From JAEEJA01 sp036343175 (GTDB lineage Bacteria > Bacillota > Clostridia > Lachnospirales > Lachnospiraceae), in the NCBI GenBank assembly GCA_036343175.1, contig JAZASR010000009.1:7363-71362 (forward strand): a stretch of 64,000 bases of DNA. Direction: 5' to 3'. A program made the translations under genes and the position numbers. This document shows, piece by piece, positions 35,172-43,808 of the stretch. The notes under the pieces were generated by a model. It worked only from the letters and a program-made list of their open reading frames with translations. It had not been told where the DNA came from and did not search any database. How positions within the stretch are numbered: the stretch's first letter is position 1; every line of letters begins with the position of its first letter.

Positions 35172-38100
35172 TCACAGCCCTCTTACATTTATCCTGCACT
35201 GGATCCTGACGCCATTTATGATCGCAGATATGTAGCATGAGCCAATGCCTTTGGCAGTGATCTTGCCATTATCCACTGTCGCGACATTAACGTCTGTCGT
35301 TGACCATGTGACCTGATCATTGCCGGTGCCGCCAACGACATTCAGGGTATCTGTATCATACTGACGCAGATTGATATTGAACTTATCGAAGGATATTACG
35401 TTTACGGCAACGTTTGCCGTAACACCGTTGCTCGAGAGTATGGTGATATTGGCAGTTCCGGGATGGATCGCCGTAACCGTTCCATCATCGGCAACCACCG
35501 CGACGTTCTCATTGTCTGAAGCAAACTCCAATGTACCCATTGCGTCATTAGGCACTACAGAATACGAGATCCTGGAGCTTGTACCTGATGCCAGAGTCAT
35601 ATCCTGCTGAGCAATGGTGATGCTTGAAATATCCTGCGGCGATGTTACGGTAATCAGGCACTTGACGGAAAGCTTTGAGCCGTCCGTAGTCTTTACAGTA
35701 ACAAATGTCTGGCCTTCTGCAACACCGTAAACTGTACCATCAGAAGCTACTGTACATATGGATCTGTCATCCGGTATATACTTAAGCTTCTTATTCTTCG
35801 CATTAGACGGCTTTACATAAGCAATAAGCTTCCTGGTATGGCCTACATATACAGTCATGGCAGACTTCTCTATACCAAGGCTCGTTACGCTCTGCTTAAC
35901 AACTACCTTGCATTTTGCCTTGGCCTTGCCGGCTTTGGCTTTTACATATGCTGTGCCCTTCTTTTTTGTGCGTATCCTGCCTGTCTTTTTATTGAGCTTC
36001 AGGATCTTCTTATACCTGCTGCTTGTGAGGCTGAAGCTTACCTTAGGCTTCTTAGGAGCATTTGTCTGAACTATGACGCCAAGCTTCTTCTTAACACCGG
36101 TACGGAGCTTTATTGGAGTCTCTACGAACTTTATCTTTGTGTAGAGCTTCTTTACCTTTACCGTACAGGTCTTATCGATATCGAACTTATTTATCCGGAC
36201 GTGGATATCGGTCGTACCCTTCTTTACGCCTGTCACCTTACCATTGGAATCGACACTGGCAATAGAAGGATCATCGCTCTTAAATGATACATTTACCTTG
36301 ACGCCCGAGGAAGAGACCGCATATTTGATCTTGAATGAATAACCTTTGGCGATGTTCTTGCTTGTTGGCTTTATGGTGAGCTCAACAGGATTAATGACTG
36401 TTACCTTTAAGAACCTCTTTACGCTTCCATCGGCAGAAGTAATGGTGATATTTGTCATGCCGGCCTTTACGCCGGTTATGACACCTTTATCATCGACCGT
36501 TGCTACAGAAATATCATTGGAAACGTAGGACATACTGCTGTTATCAGCGTCTTCAGGAGTATAGGAGGCCTCGATCTTACGCTTATCTCCTACCTGAATG
36601 GTAACCTCAGCGGATTTAAGGGTGAAATCCTTAGCCACCGGCCTTCCCACTGTCACCTTCCTAGTCTTCTGAATGATCTTCCCTGTCCTCGGATCAGTGT
36701 ATGTTGCTGTAAGAATGGCATCTCCCAGGTCAAGGCCGGTAATAGTGCCGGATGGATCGACAGTAAAGATTGTCTGATCGGACGACTGCCATGAAACATA
36801 CTTTGAAGTGGTATTTTCAGGTACAAATGTTACTGAAGCCTTTGTCGTACTGCCCTTTGCAACCTCGATCTTTTCAGGATCAATGCTGAAGTCAGCAGCG
36901 CTTACATACTTAGGAATAATGGTAAGTTCAAATGTATAAAGATCCTTCTCATCATCAGTGACCCTCGGCAGATTGGTATCATCAGGCAGGACAGCTATGA
37001 CCGCATGTTCTGTTGCTGTGGCAGCTACATCCATGGATGTGACCCTGCCATTCGCATCAACTTTTACATATGTGATATTGTTTGGATTGCCCGGATCAAG
37101 ATCACTGTACTGTGACCTGATAACGTATTTCAATCCCTGATTGGAAGCATCCTCAGGTGTGAAGGCATGCTCTATGACCGTACTTGATCCTGCCTCAATA
37201 GTCTCTTTTGTCTTTTTAAGTTCAAAGCCTGATGCAGGAACAGGAGCCTTATTGACATGAACCTTTCGCGTTCTTTGAATGGTCTTTCCGTCCCTGTCTG
37301 TATATGTTGCGGTCACGATAGCATCACCAGTCGCAACGCCTGTCACAAGACCCGTATCCGAGACGGAAAATATGGAATCATCCGATGACTCCCACTTTAC
37401 GACCTTTTCTGTGGTGTTTTCCGGTGTAAATGAGACAGACAGCTGGGCTGTGCCGCCATTAACTACCTGAACCGAACCCGCAGGATAAATGCTGAAGCTG
37501 TCAGCACTGACGTACTTAGGAACTATAGTAAGTAAGAGACGGTATTTATAGCCGCCATCGGAAGTTTTGGAATCGATATGCTCATCATGAGGGACCGCTG
37601 CTATAATAGCGTGCTCTGTAGCCGGAGTCTCCGGATCTGTTGATGTCACAAGCCCTTTATCATCAACAGTAACATATGTATTGTTCTTCGCATTGCCCGG
37701 ATCAGCTTCACTGTACTGGTTGATGACTGTGTACCGGACTTCCTGATCAGTAGCATCCTCAGGTGTGAATGTATTGCCGATCTGATATGTATCACCGGCG
37801 TAAATGGTCTTGCTGGTCTCATTCAGCTTAAAACCGGTGGCATTCACGCGCTTCTTTACCTTAATGAAAAATGATATGGCGCCCCTGGTGGAAAGCTCCT
37901 CAGAGTAGCATGAGATCATGGTCATTCCTTCGGCCACACCGCTTACATTTCCTTCATCATCGACAGTTGCGACAGTATTATCAAATGAATGCCATTCAAG
38001 ATCTCTGTTCACATCATCATCCGGATTAAAAATAACATTTGCCTTTGCTGTATCACCATTGAAAATTGTCTCCGGCAGCGTATCACGATCAAATGAAATT

Positions 38101-40643
38101 GACTCCAGCTTATTTCGTACATGAACCTTAATAGTTTTTGGACTCGAAGGTTCTTTTTGATTAGTATATACAGTGATTATGGCATCTCCAAGGCTGTTAG
38201 CCTTGATAGTACCAGACTCTCCGCCATCATTTGTCACAGCAGATGCTATCTTGTCGTTATCTGATGCAAATGTAAAAAAGTCTCCGGCTGAAAGAGGCAT
38301 CTCCGGATCATCCTTTGTTATCTCAGGAGCGATGGTGTAAGTTGACCCCTTTACAATATTTATAGAGACATCTTTCGCATCCAGAGTAAAGTCCTTGATA
38401 TAGTTATGCTTTACCTCAAGCTCACACTCTGCTGAAAGATCCACCTTAGCTTCAGGGTCCTGTTTCAGAGGCTTCAGAGTAATCTTTGCAGTACCCTCGC
38501 CAACCAGTTGAAGAACACATTTATCATTATCATGAATATAGATCTTCGCTACTTTTGGATTGTCTGAGACCCAGCTGAACTGTGCATTCGTAGCATTCTT
38601 TGGAGTATAGACCGCATTCAGGAAGACATATTTTTCAGACAGATTTACTGAAAGAGCAGTTCCCTTATCTATCTTTAATGACTTTATATATATCTGCTTC
38701 TCAGAAACTGTAATTCTTAATGGGGCCGACTCACCGTTATCAGGATTGACTACTGTTATTACCGCAGTACCGCTCTTTTTTGCTTCTATAGTAGCCTGAC
38801 TGGTATCATCTGAAGGAGTTACAGCAATAATATCAGGATCCGATACAGTCCAGATAAAGTTAGTTCCGGTATTAAGTCTGTTTCCCTTTGAGTCTTCAAC
38901 AAATACAGTATCCTTGGTTCCCAGATCCATACTGCCTTCAGTTTCCTTTGGATACCTGTGAAGCACAAACCCTGTCTTTGTTTCGCTGATCGTAACATTG
39001 CACTGTGCTGTCATGACCGCATCAGGTCTTGTCCATGACACAGAGACCTGAACATGCTGGTTAGGATCTGTAGCTGCTTTTGCTTCTATAAATGCATATG
39101 TACCGTGCGGTTCTATAGTGAGTTTTGACGGATCGCTTACAGCCCATTCAAAGTTCTCAGGCGAAGCATCATAGTTCGATGCATTGATGACAACCTTGAG
39201 CTGTCTCCTTGACCCTACAAACATGTTGATATTAGCACTGTCAAGCTGAAATGACTCTGTAACAGTTACATTAACAGTATATGGTCCTTTATCCGTTTCG
39301 TCCGAAGATATACTTGTGATCTGATACTGATCTGTACCTTTACTCTTACCGGTGATAATAGAACCACTTCTTTCTGTATTATCAGCCGTTCCTACTTCAG
39401 CTACAGTATAAGTATTATTAAATTGTGTTTCAGTCATATTGAATGCATCTGCAAGTGAATATGAACTGCCTGAATTAATAGTAATATCAAGGTTTTTAGC
39501 TTTCTTTTTTACAGTGACATTAATGGTTACAGGGGGAGCGCTGTCATCTACCCTGTCTTTCGAAGAATTAATAGCGGTGTCCTGAGGCCCCTTATAAGTA
39601 CCGGCGACATAAAATCTTATAACATATGAACCTGCCTTGGCACTCAGCCTGTAATAGCTGTTGACATTATCAAAAGTAAGACTGGCACTTCCGGCAGCAG
39701 TACCTTCATTTCCAAGAGAGTCACATACGAATTCGGCATTGCCTGCAGTATCAATAGTCCATGCCAGCTTATCATTAATAGTCTCTCTGACAGTACCAAA
39801 CTTGATTCCGGGCTTTATCCTGTCGTTTGAGTCGCCATCAGATATATCTGTAAGACTATTGCTGCTTTTAATTTCCACATTGGTCTTTGAAGAATCTTTA
39901 TATATATATGTAAGATCCGGTCTTACATAAACGTCAACTTTATCAGTAAAAGTTTCTTTTACAACAGGATCATAGTATGAAGCTGTAAGTGTTGCATGAC
40001 CTGCAGTCAAAGATGTTATACCAGTATATTTGCCTGTATTAGTGTTTACCTGAACTATATCACTATTGCTGGACTCCCAGGTAGCATCCTGAGCACTTCC
40101 AACAAGAAGATTCAGTTTATCGGAATCTGTTTCAGCACTGGTTCCAAATGAGAGAGAATCACCTGTATTCATAATAATAGACGGTTTCTCATCTGAATTA
40201 TAGATCTTAGCCATCTTTACCGTGCTGTTCTGAAATGTATTCTCATTAATAGCAAAAGCTACATTGACCCTTATGGTATACGTTTTATTGTCGACTTTAC
40301 ATAAAACCGAGGCATTTCCTATATTAAGTGTATATATTTCAACCGCAGAGTTTCCCTGCTTCGGTGTTACTTTTATTATTTTTTCATCACTGGAAGTCCA
40401 TGTAATATCTGTAGAGGTATAACCGGATACAGTAATCGTCTCAGGAGACTTTCTGATCTCATAAGGATTTTTTGCGTTATCCTTCAGATTTATGGAAATA
40501 CCATCTGAAGTTTTAAAATCTATTGCATCCGCTGCCTCTGCCTTCTTACTGAATGTGAACGGTATGCTTGTGAGCACGAGGGCTGTTAACACTATTCCCA
40601 TTATAATGTCTTTAAAGATCAGTCTTTTCTGTAAAAGTTTCAT
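35172..40643 (-). CDS. Giant secreted protein of bacterial Ig-like (Big2) repeats
   Basis: 1,823 residues, the largest gene here. Residues 1-~38 form a signal peptide (basic start, hydrophobic MGIVLTALVLTSIPF, cleavage near KKAEAADA). The rest is a chain of Big2-like domains recognisable by repeated VKWESSDDSIFSVSDTGLVTG-type blocks (for example TWSSSDEKII, SVATVDDKGVITGVKAG). Residues ~930-1335 contain a clear tandem duplication of a two-domain unit, 202 residues each. Residues ~1490-1600 are strongly basic (KKPKVSF, KILKLNKKTGRIRTKKKG, KAKAGKAKAKCKVVVK). No LPxTG motif, SLH, choline-binding or C-terminal membrane segment is visible, so how it is held at the cell surface is unclear. A role in adhesion or wall structure is inference only. 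Confidence 0.85.
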   Translation of the reverse strand: MKLLQKRLIFKDIIMGIVLTALVLTSIPFTFSKKAEAADAIDFKTSDGISINLKDNAKNPYEIRKSPETITVSGYTSTDITWTSSDEKIIKVTPKQGNSAVEIYTLNIGNASVLCKVDNKTYTIRVNVAFAINENTFQNSTVKMAKIYNSDEKPSIIMNTGDSLSFGTSAETDSDKLNLLVGSAQDATWESSNSDIVQVNTNTGKYTGITSLTAGHATLTASYYDPVVKETFTDKVDVYVRPDLTYIYKDSSKTNVEIKSSNSLTDISDGDSNDRIKPGIKFGTVRETINDKLAWTIDTAGNAEFVCDSLGNEGTAAGSASLTFDNVNSYYRLSAKAGSYVIRFYVAGTYKGPQDTAINSSKDRVDDSAPPVTINVTVKKKAKNLDITINSGSSYSLADAFNMTETQFNNTYTVAEVGTADNTERSGSIITGKSKGTDQYQITSISSDETDKGPYTVNVTVTESFQLDSANINMFVGSRRQLKVVINASNYDASPENFEWAVSDPSKLTIEPHGTYAFIEAKAATDPNQHVQVSVSWTRPDAVMTAQCNVTISETKTGFVLHRYPKETEGSMDLGTKDTVFVEDSKGNRLNTGTNFIWTVSDPDIIAVTPSDDTSQATIEAKKSGTAVITVVNPDNGESAPLRITVSEKQIYIKSLKIDKGTALSVNLSEKYVFLNAVYTPKNATNAQFSWVSDNPKVAKIYIHDNDKCVLQLVGEGTAKITLKPLKQDPEAKVDLSAECELEVKHNYIKDFTLDAKDVSINIVKGSTYTIAPEITKDDPEMPLSAGDFFTFASDNDKIASAVTNDGGESGTIKANSLGDAIITVYTNQKEPSSPKTIKVHVRNKLESISFDRDTLPETIFNGDTAKANVIFNPDDDVNRDLEWHSFDNTVATVDDEGNVSGVAEGMTMISCYSEELSTRGAISFFIKVKKRVNATGFKLNETSKTIYAGDTYQIGNTFTPEDATDQEVRYTVINQYSEADPGNAKNNTYVTVDDKGLVTSTDPETPATEHAIIAAVPHDEHIDSKTSDGGYKYRLLLTIVPKYVSADSFSIYPAGSVQVVNGGTAQLSVSFTPENTTEKVVKWESSDDSIFSVSDTGLVTGVATGDAIVTATYTDRDGKTIQRTRKVHVNKAPVPASGFELKKTKETIEAGSSTVIEHAFTPEDASNQGLKYVIRSQYSDLDPGNPNNITYVKVDANGRVTSMDVAATATEHAVIAVLPDDTNLPRVTDDEKDLYTFELTIIPKYVSAADFSIDPEKIEVAKGSTTKASVTFVPENTTSKYVSWQSSDQTIFTVDPSGTITGLDLGDAILTATYTDPRTGKIIQKTRKVTVGRPVAKDFTLKSAEVTIQVGDKRKIEASYTPEDADNSSMSYVSNDISVATVDDKGVITGVKAGMTNITITSADGSVKRFLKVTVINPVELTIKPTSKNIAKGYSFKIKYAVSSSGVKVNVSFKSDDPSIASVDSNGKVTGVKKGTTDIHVRINKFDIDKTCTVKVKKLYTKIKFVETPIKLRTGVKKKLGVIVQTNAPKKPKVSFSLTSSRYKKILKLNKKTGRIRTKKKGTAYVKAKAGKAKAKCKVVVKQSVTSLGIEKSAMTVYVGHTRKLIAYVKPSNAKNKKLKYIPDDRSICTVASDGTVYGVAEGQTFVTVKTTDGSKLSVKCLITVTSPQDISSITIAQQDMTLASGTSSRISYSVVPNDAMGTLEFASDNENVAVVADDGTVTAIHPGTANITILSSNGVTANVAVNVISFDKFNINLRQYDTDTLNVVGGTGNDQVTWSTTDVNVATVDNGKITAKGIGSCYISAIINGVRIQCRINVRGL

Positions 40644-40742
40644 ATGTCGGGTCTCCTATTTTCTATATCAACTTTCATATATCGGCAATCCGCTTTTCTA
40701 TACGACAGTCTGCTTTCATATTAAGTAAAGTCTCTTATCGTC

Positions 40743-40751
40743 ATTATAACA
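40743..40751 (-). promoter_or_regulatory. Extended -10 promoter for the Big2 gene
   Basis: On the minus strand TGTTATAAT (TATAAT at plus 40743-40748) with a weak TTGCGT 17 nt upstream, about 100 nt before the ATG at 40643. Confidence 0.5.
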
Positions 40752-40768
40752 TTTTTAGTCATAAGACG

Positions 40769-40806
40769 CAAAAAGAACAGGCAAAGCATAAACTCCGTCT
40801 GTTCTT
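40769..40806 (-). terminator. Possible terminator of yebC
   Basis: AAGAACAG (40773-40780) with CTGTTCTT (40799-40806), 18-nt loop; the minus strand then reads TTTTTG. It lies ~130 nt after the yebC stop, past another hairpin (AAACATGCC/GGCATGTTT near 40870-40915) that lacks a T run. Confidence 0.5.
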
Positions 40807-40939
40807 ATATCGGCATATAAGCCTTTATTATTTATTAAGATTTGATTACATATATGTATAAGCACTGTAAACATGCCGCTGCATTCGCTTTTTACAGTAC
40901 AGGCATGTTTATAAAAAAATTCTTTTACAAATGCCGCCA

Positions 40940-41677
40940 TCACTCATCCGCATTTGAGCAGTTGTGGTATACGGCCTGAACGTCGTCGTCCTCATTGAGG
41001 AATTCTATGATCCTGTTGAACTGGTGAAGGTCTGTCTCATCTGAGAGCTCTACATAGTTCTGCGGCAGCATGGTAACTTCCGCGCTTGCAAGCTCTATGC
41101 CCTTCTCTGTGAGAGCATCGCGGACTGTATCGAAATCATCAGGTGCAGTGATAACTTCATAATGATCTTCCTCTTCATTGAAATCCTCTGCTCCTGCGTC
41201 AAGGGCCTCCATCATGAGGTCGTCTGATGACATCTCGCATTCTTCCTTGTCGATGAGGATCTGACCCTTCTCATCGAACATGAATGATACGCAGCCCTGT
41301 GTACCGATATTTCCGCTTCCCTTCGTGAAAGCATTGCGGACATTGGAAGCTGTCCTGTTCTTATTGTCTGTAAGAGCCTTTACGATGATAGCTGTACCGC
41401 TTGGGCCATAGCCTTCGTATGTTACCTCTTCGTAGTTAACATTCTCAAGGTTGCCTGCGGCCTTCTTTATACCTCTCTCGATAGTATCATTCGGCATGTT
41501 TGCAGCCTTGGCCTTAGCGATAACGTCGCGAAGCTTGCCGTTGTTATTCGGATCCGGACCGCCTTCCTTAACTGCTACGGCGATCAGACGGCCGAACATG
41601 GTAAATACCTTGCCCTTGGCAGCATCATTGGCTTCCTTCTTGTGCTTGATGTTAGCAAATTTTGAATGTCCTGACAT
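40940..41677 (-). CDS. yebC: YebC/PmpR family DNA-binding regulator or translation factor
   Basis: 245 residues with the family opening MSGHSKFANIKHKKEANDA, GGPDPNNNGKLRDVIAKAKA, NMPNDTIERGIKKA and YEGYGPSGTAIIVKALTDN, and the C-terminal ELSDETDLHQFNRIIEFLNEDDDVQAVYHN. YebC proteins have been described both as transcription regulators and as ribosome-associated factors easing proline-rich translation; the sequence does not decide between them. In the location where argR-recN would be expected after nadK. Confidence 0.95.
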   Translation of the reverse strand: MSGHSKFANIKHKKEANDAAKGKVFTMFGRLIAVAVKEGGPDPNNNGKLRDVIAKAKAANMPNDTIERGIKKAAGNLENVNYEEVTYEGYGPSGTAIIVKALTDNKNRTASNVRNAFTKGSGNIGTQGCVSFMFDEKGQILIDKEECEMSSDDLMMEALDAGAEDFNEEEDHYEVITAPDDFDTVRDALTEKGIELASAEVTMLPQNYVELSDETDLHQFNRIIEFLNEDDDVQAVYHNCSNADE

Positions 41678-41828
41678 TTTTTAATATTCCTCCATATGTA
41701 TCTGATAATAATATTATTTTCTAAAAGCATTCTCTTATAGCCGGAAGCAGCAAAACATATCTGCGGCCGGTGATCAAAGCGTTCACACTCTGATAATATA
41801 ATAATTGCAATAAGAGCAGGCTTTTATA

Positions 41829-41899
41829 TTACAGCTTCAGTCTGAGCTTTATGTATTACGGCTTCAGCCTGAGCTTTTATATTACAGCTTCAGCCTGAG
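41829..41899. repeat. Three tandem copies of the nadK 3' end
   Basis: Related 18-nt cores at 41829-41846, 41856-41873 and 41882-41899 (periods 27 and 26). The last is the genuine end of nadK, including its TAA; the other two carry the same stop triplet on the minus strand and differ by one or two bases. Confidence 0.9.
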
Positions 41900-42841
41900 T
41901 TTCTCGTAGAAACTCATACCATGAAGCTTTATTAGCTTTGTGGTCTCCTCAGCGACCTGTACATCGACTCTTGCGCCCGGACCAAGTGTTTTTACATTGA
42001 GTCCATCAGCGATGATGTCAGCAAGGGTATCCGGCGCGGATGTCTCAGGTATCTCTATACGTATCTTATCGTCAGCCCGAACGACTATGCTCCTTTTATT
42101 AAGCGCGTGCGGACAGATAGGAGTGATGACAAGTGAAAGCGCCTCCGGGAGCATAAGCGGTCCGCCTGCAGACAGATTATAGCCTGTCGAGCCTGTCGGC
42201 GTCGATATTATGATGCCGTCTGCCGTATAGTCATCGATAAGCTCGCCGTTGTCAAAGACCTTCAGCGTAGTCATACGGGTAGAGCTCTTCATGATGACTA
42301 TGTCATTTAAAGCAAAATAATCGCCTGTCTTTACGTCACTTTCCGGGGATGCAGCATGACATTCTTTTTCATCCGTATCCACAGCTGATGCAGGCTTTTT
42401 CATGCCGCCCGGATCGTAAAAAGCCGGGGTCTTCATGCTGTTATCAGATATCAGCTCAGGTCTGGCCTTGAGCATGATCCTGCTCTCAATAGAATATTCA
42501 TTCCGGGCCAATCTGTCAAATGCCTCGTCAGCGGAGTCCATGTCTATCTCGGTGAGGAAGCCTACGTTTCCTATATTTATGCCGAGTATAGGGATACTGA
42601 TCTTACGGAGGTCTCGGGCTGCCTGTATCATGGTTCCGTCACCGCCCAGAACTATGGCTGCCTCGGTGCCTTCAGGTATCTGGTCCGCTGAGGTATACTG
42701 GCGTGATGATGACGGACCCATCTTCTTATTGGAAAGGATCGCCGCTGAACCGCCGTGGGCCTCGATCATTGTGAGGACCTTCCCGGCTTCCTTATAGTCA
42801 GGATCCTTGCCCGTGTTTGTAATGATGCAGAATTTATTCAT
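41882..42841 (-). CDS. nadK: NAD kinase
   Basis: Phosphorylates NAD to NADP. The family motif GGDGTMIQAARDL has GGDGT at 66-70; ALNDIVIMKSSTRM, the second motif DGIIISTPTGSTGYNLSAGGPL and ITPICPHALNKRSIV are all intact. Total 319 residues, longer than usual because of a polar insertion of ~40 residues around 132-173 (SDNSMKTPAFYDPGG through SPESDVKTGD). It follows tlyA by 101 nt in the conserved xseA-xseB-ispA-dxs-tlyA-nadK order. Confidence 0.95.
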   Translation of the reverse strand: MNKFCIITNTGKDPDYKEAGKVLTMIEAHGGSAAILSNKKMGPSSSRQYTSADQIPEGTEAAIVLGGDGTMIQAARDLRKISIPILGINIGNVGFLTEIDMDSADEAFDRLARNEYSIESRIMLKARPELISDNSMKTPAFYDPGGMKKPASAVDTDEKECHAASPESDVKTGDYFALNDIVIMKSSTRMTTLKVFDNGELIDDYTADGIIISTPTGSTGYNLSAGGPLMLPEALSLVITPICPHALNKRSIVVRADDKIRIEIPETSAPDTLADIIADGLNVKTLGPGARVDVQVAEETTKLIKLHGMSFYEKLRLKL

Positions 42842-42942
42842 ATGCTCTCAGATCCTCTTGATATCATTTGCTTCTGTCTGATCCTTAGTCCTGTTACATC
42901 CGTTCTTAAATAATGCCCGGCTTTGATCTCACAGATATCTCT

Positions 42943-43770
42943 TCAGTTATCATTCTTTGCCTCGAGCTCAGCGTGAGCTCTTTCGACAAGAAGAGCTGTT
43001 TCTTCGTCCGAATATATGACATCAGCTGCGCTCCGGTCTTTTGTAATATAAAGCAGGAACTCTATATTTCCTTCCGGCCCCCTTATAGGGGAATAATCGA
43101 GTCCAAGCACCTTAAATCCCGCTGCTCTTGCAAACTCTGTCACCCTTTTTATAACATCTGCCTGAACCTGCACGTCGCGGACTACTCCATGCTTTCCCAC
43201 TTCTTCCCTGCCGGCTTCGAACTGAGGCTTTATGAGGGCGGCCATGGTGCCATTATCCTTGAGCAGAGCATAGGCAGGGCCCAAAATCTTATCCAGGGAT
43301 ATGAATGCAACATCAGCGCTTGCAAAATCTACCTTCTCCGGTATGTCGGCAGGCGTAACATAACGGAAGTTTGTCTTCTCCATGGAGACCACGCGTTCAT
43401 CATTTCTCAGGGTCCAGGCAAGCTGATTGGTCCCTACGTCTATTGCATAAACCTTTGCGGCGCCATTCTGCAGCATACAGTCTGTAAAACCCCCGGTCGA
43501 CGCACCTATGTCCAGGCATACCCTGCCGGTCAGATCGAGCTTCCATACGTCTATGGCCTTTTCAAGCTTATATCCTCCGCGGCTCACATATTTAAGCTTC
43601 TGACCTTTAAGCTCTATTAGAGCATCGAGGGGAACAAGAGTTCCGGCCTTATCCTCACGCTGGCCATTTACAAAGACCTTACCCTCCATAATGAGGATCT
43701 TTGCCTTGCTGCGGGTCTCGATCATGCCGCGGTCGACAAGGACCACGTCGAGCCTTTCCTTCTTTTTCAC
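42943..43770 (-). CDS. tlyA: TlyA family rRNA (cytidine-2'-O)-methyltransferase
   Basis: 275 residues: N-terminal S4 RNA-binding domain (RLDVVLVDRGMIETRSKAK, GKVFVNGQ) and a RrmJ/FtsJ-like methyltransferase with VCLDIGASTGGFTDCMLQNGA and VDFASADVAFISLDKIL. TlyA methylates 16S/23S rRNA 2'-OH positions in actinobacteria; in Firmicutes it is often annotated as YqxC with the same predicted activity. Haemolysin annotation is historical and not implied. Sits 38 nt after dxs in a conserved operon. Confidence 0.93.
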   Translation of the reverse strand: MKKKERLDVVLVDRGMIETRSKAKILIMEGKVFVNGQREDKAGTLVPLDALIELKGQKLKYVSRGGYKLEKAIDVWKLDLTGRVCLDIGASTGGFTDCMLQNGAAKVYAIDVGTNQLAWTLRNDERVVSMEKTNFRYVTPADIPEKVDFASADVAFISLDKILGPAYALLKDNGTMAALIKPQFEAGREEVGKHGVVRDVQVQADVIKRVTEFARAAGFKVLGLDYSPIRGPEGNIEFLLYITKDRSAADVIYSDEETALLVERAHAELEAKNDN

Positions 43771-43808
43771 GTCTTTATTACCTCAAATAAATTATCCGAA
43801 TATCCGGA

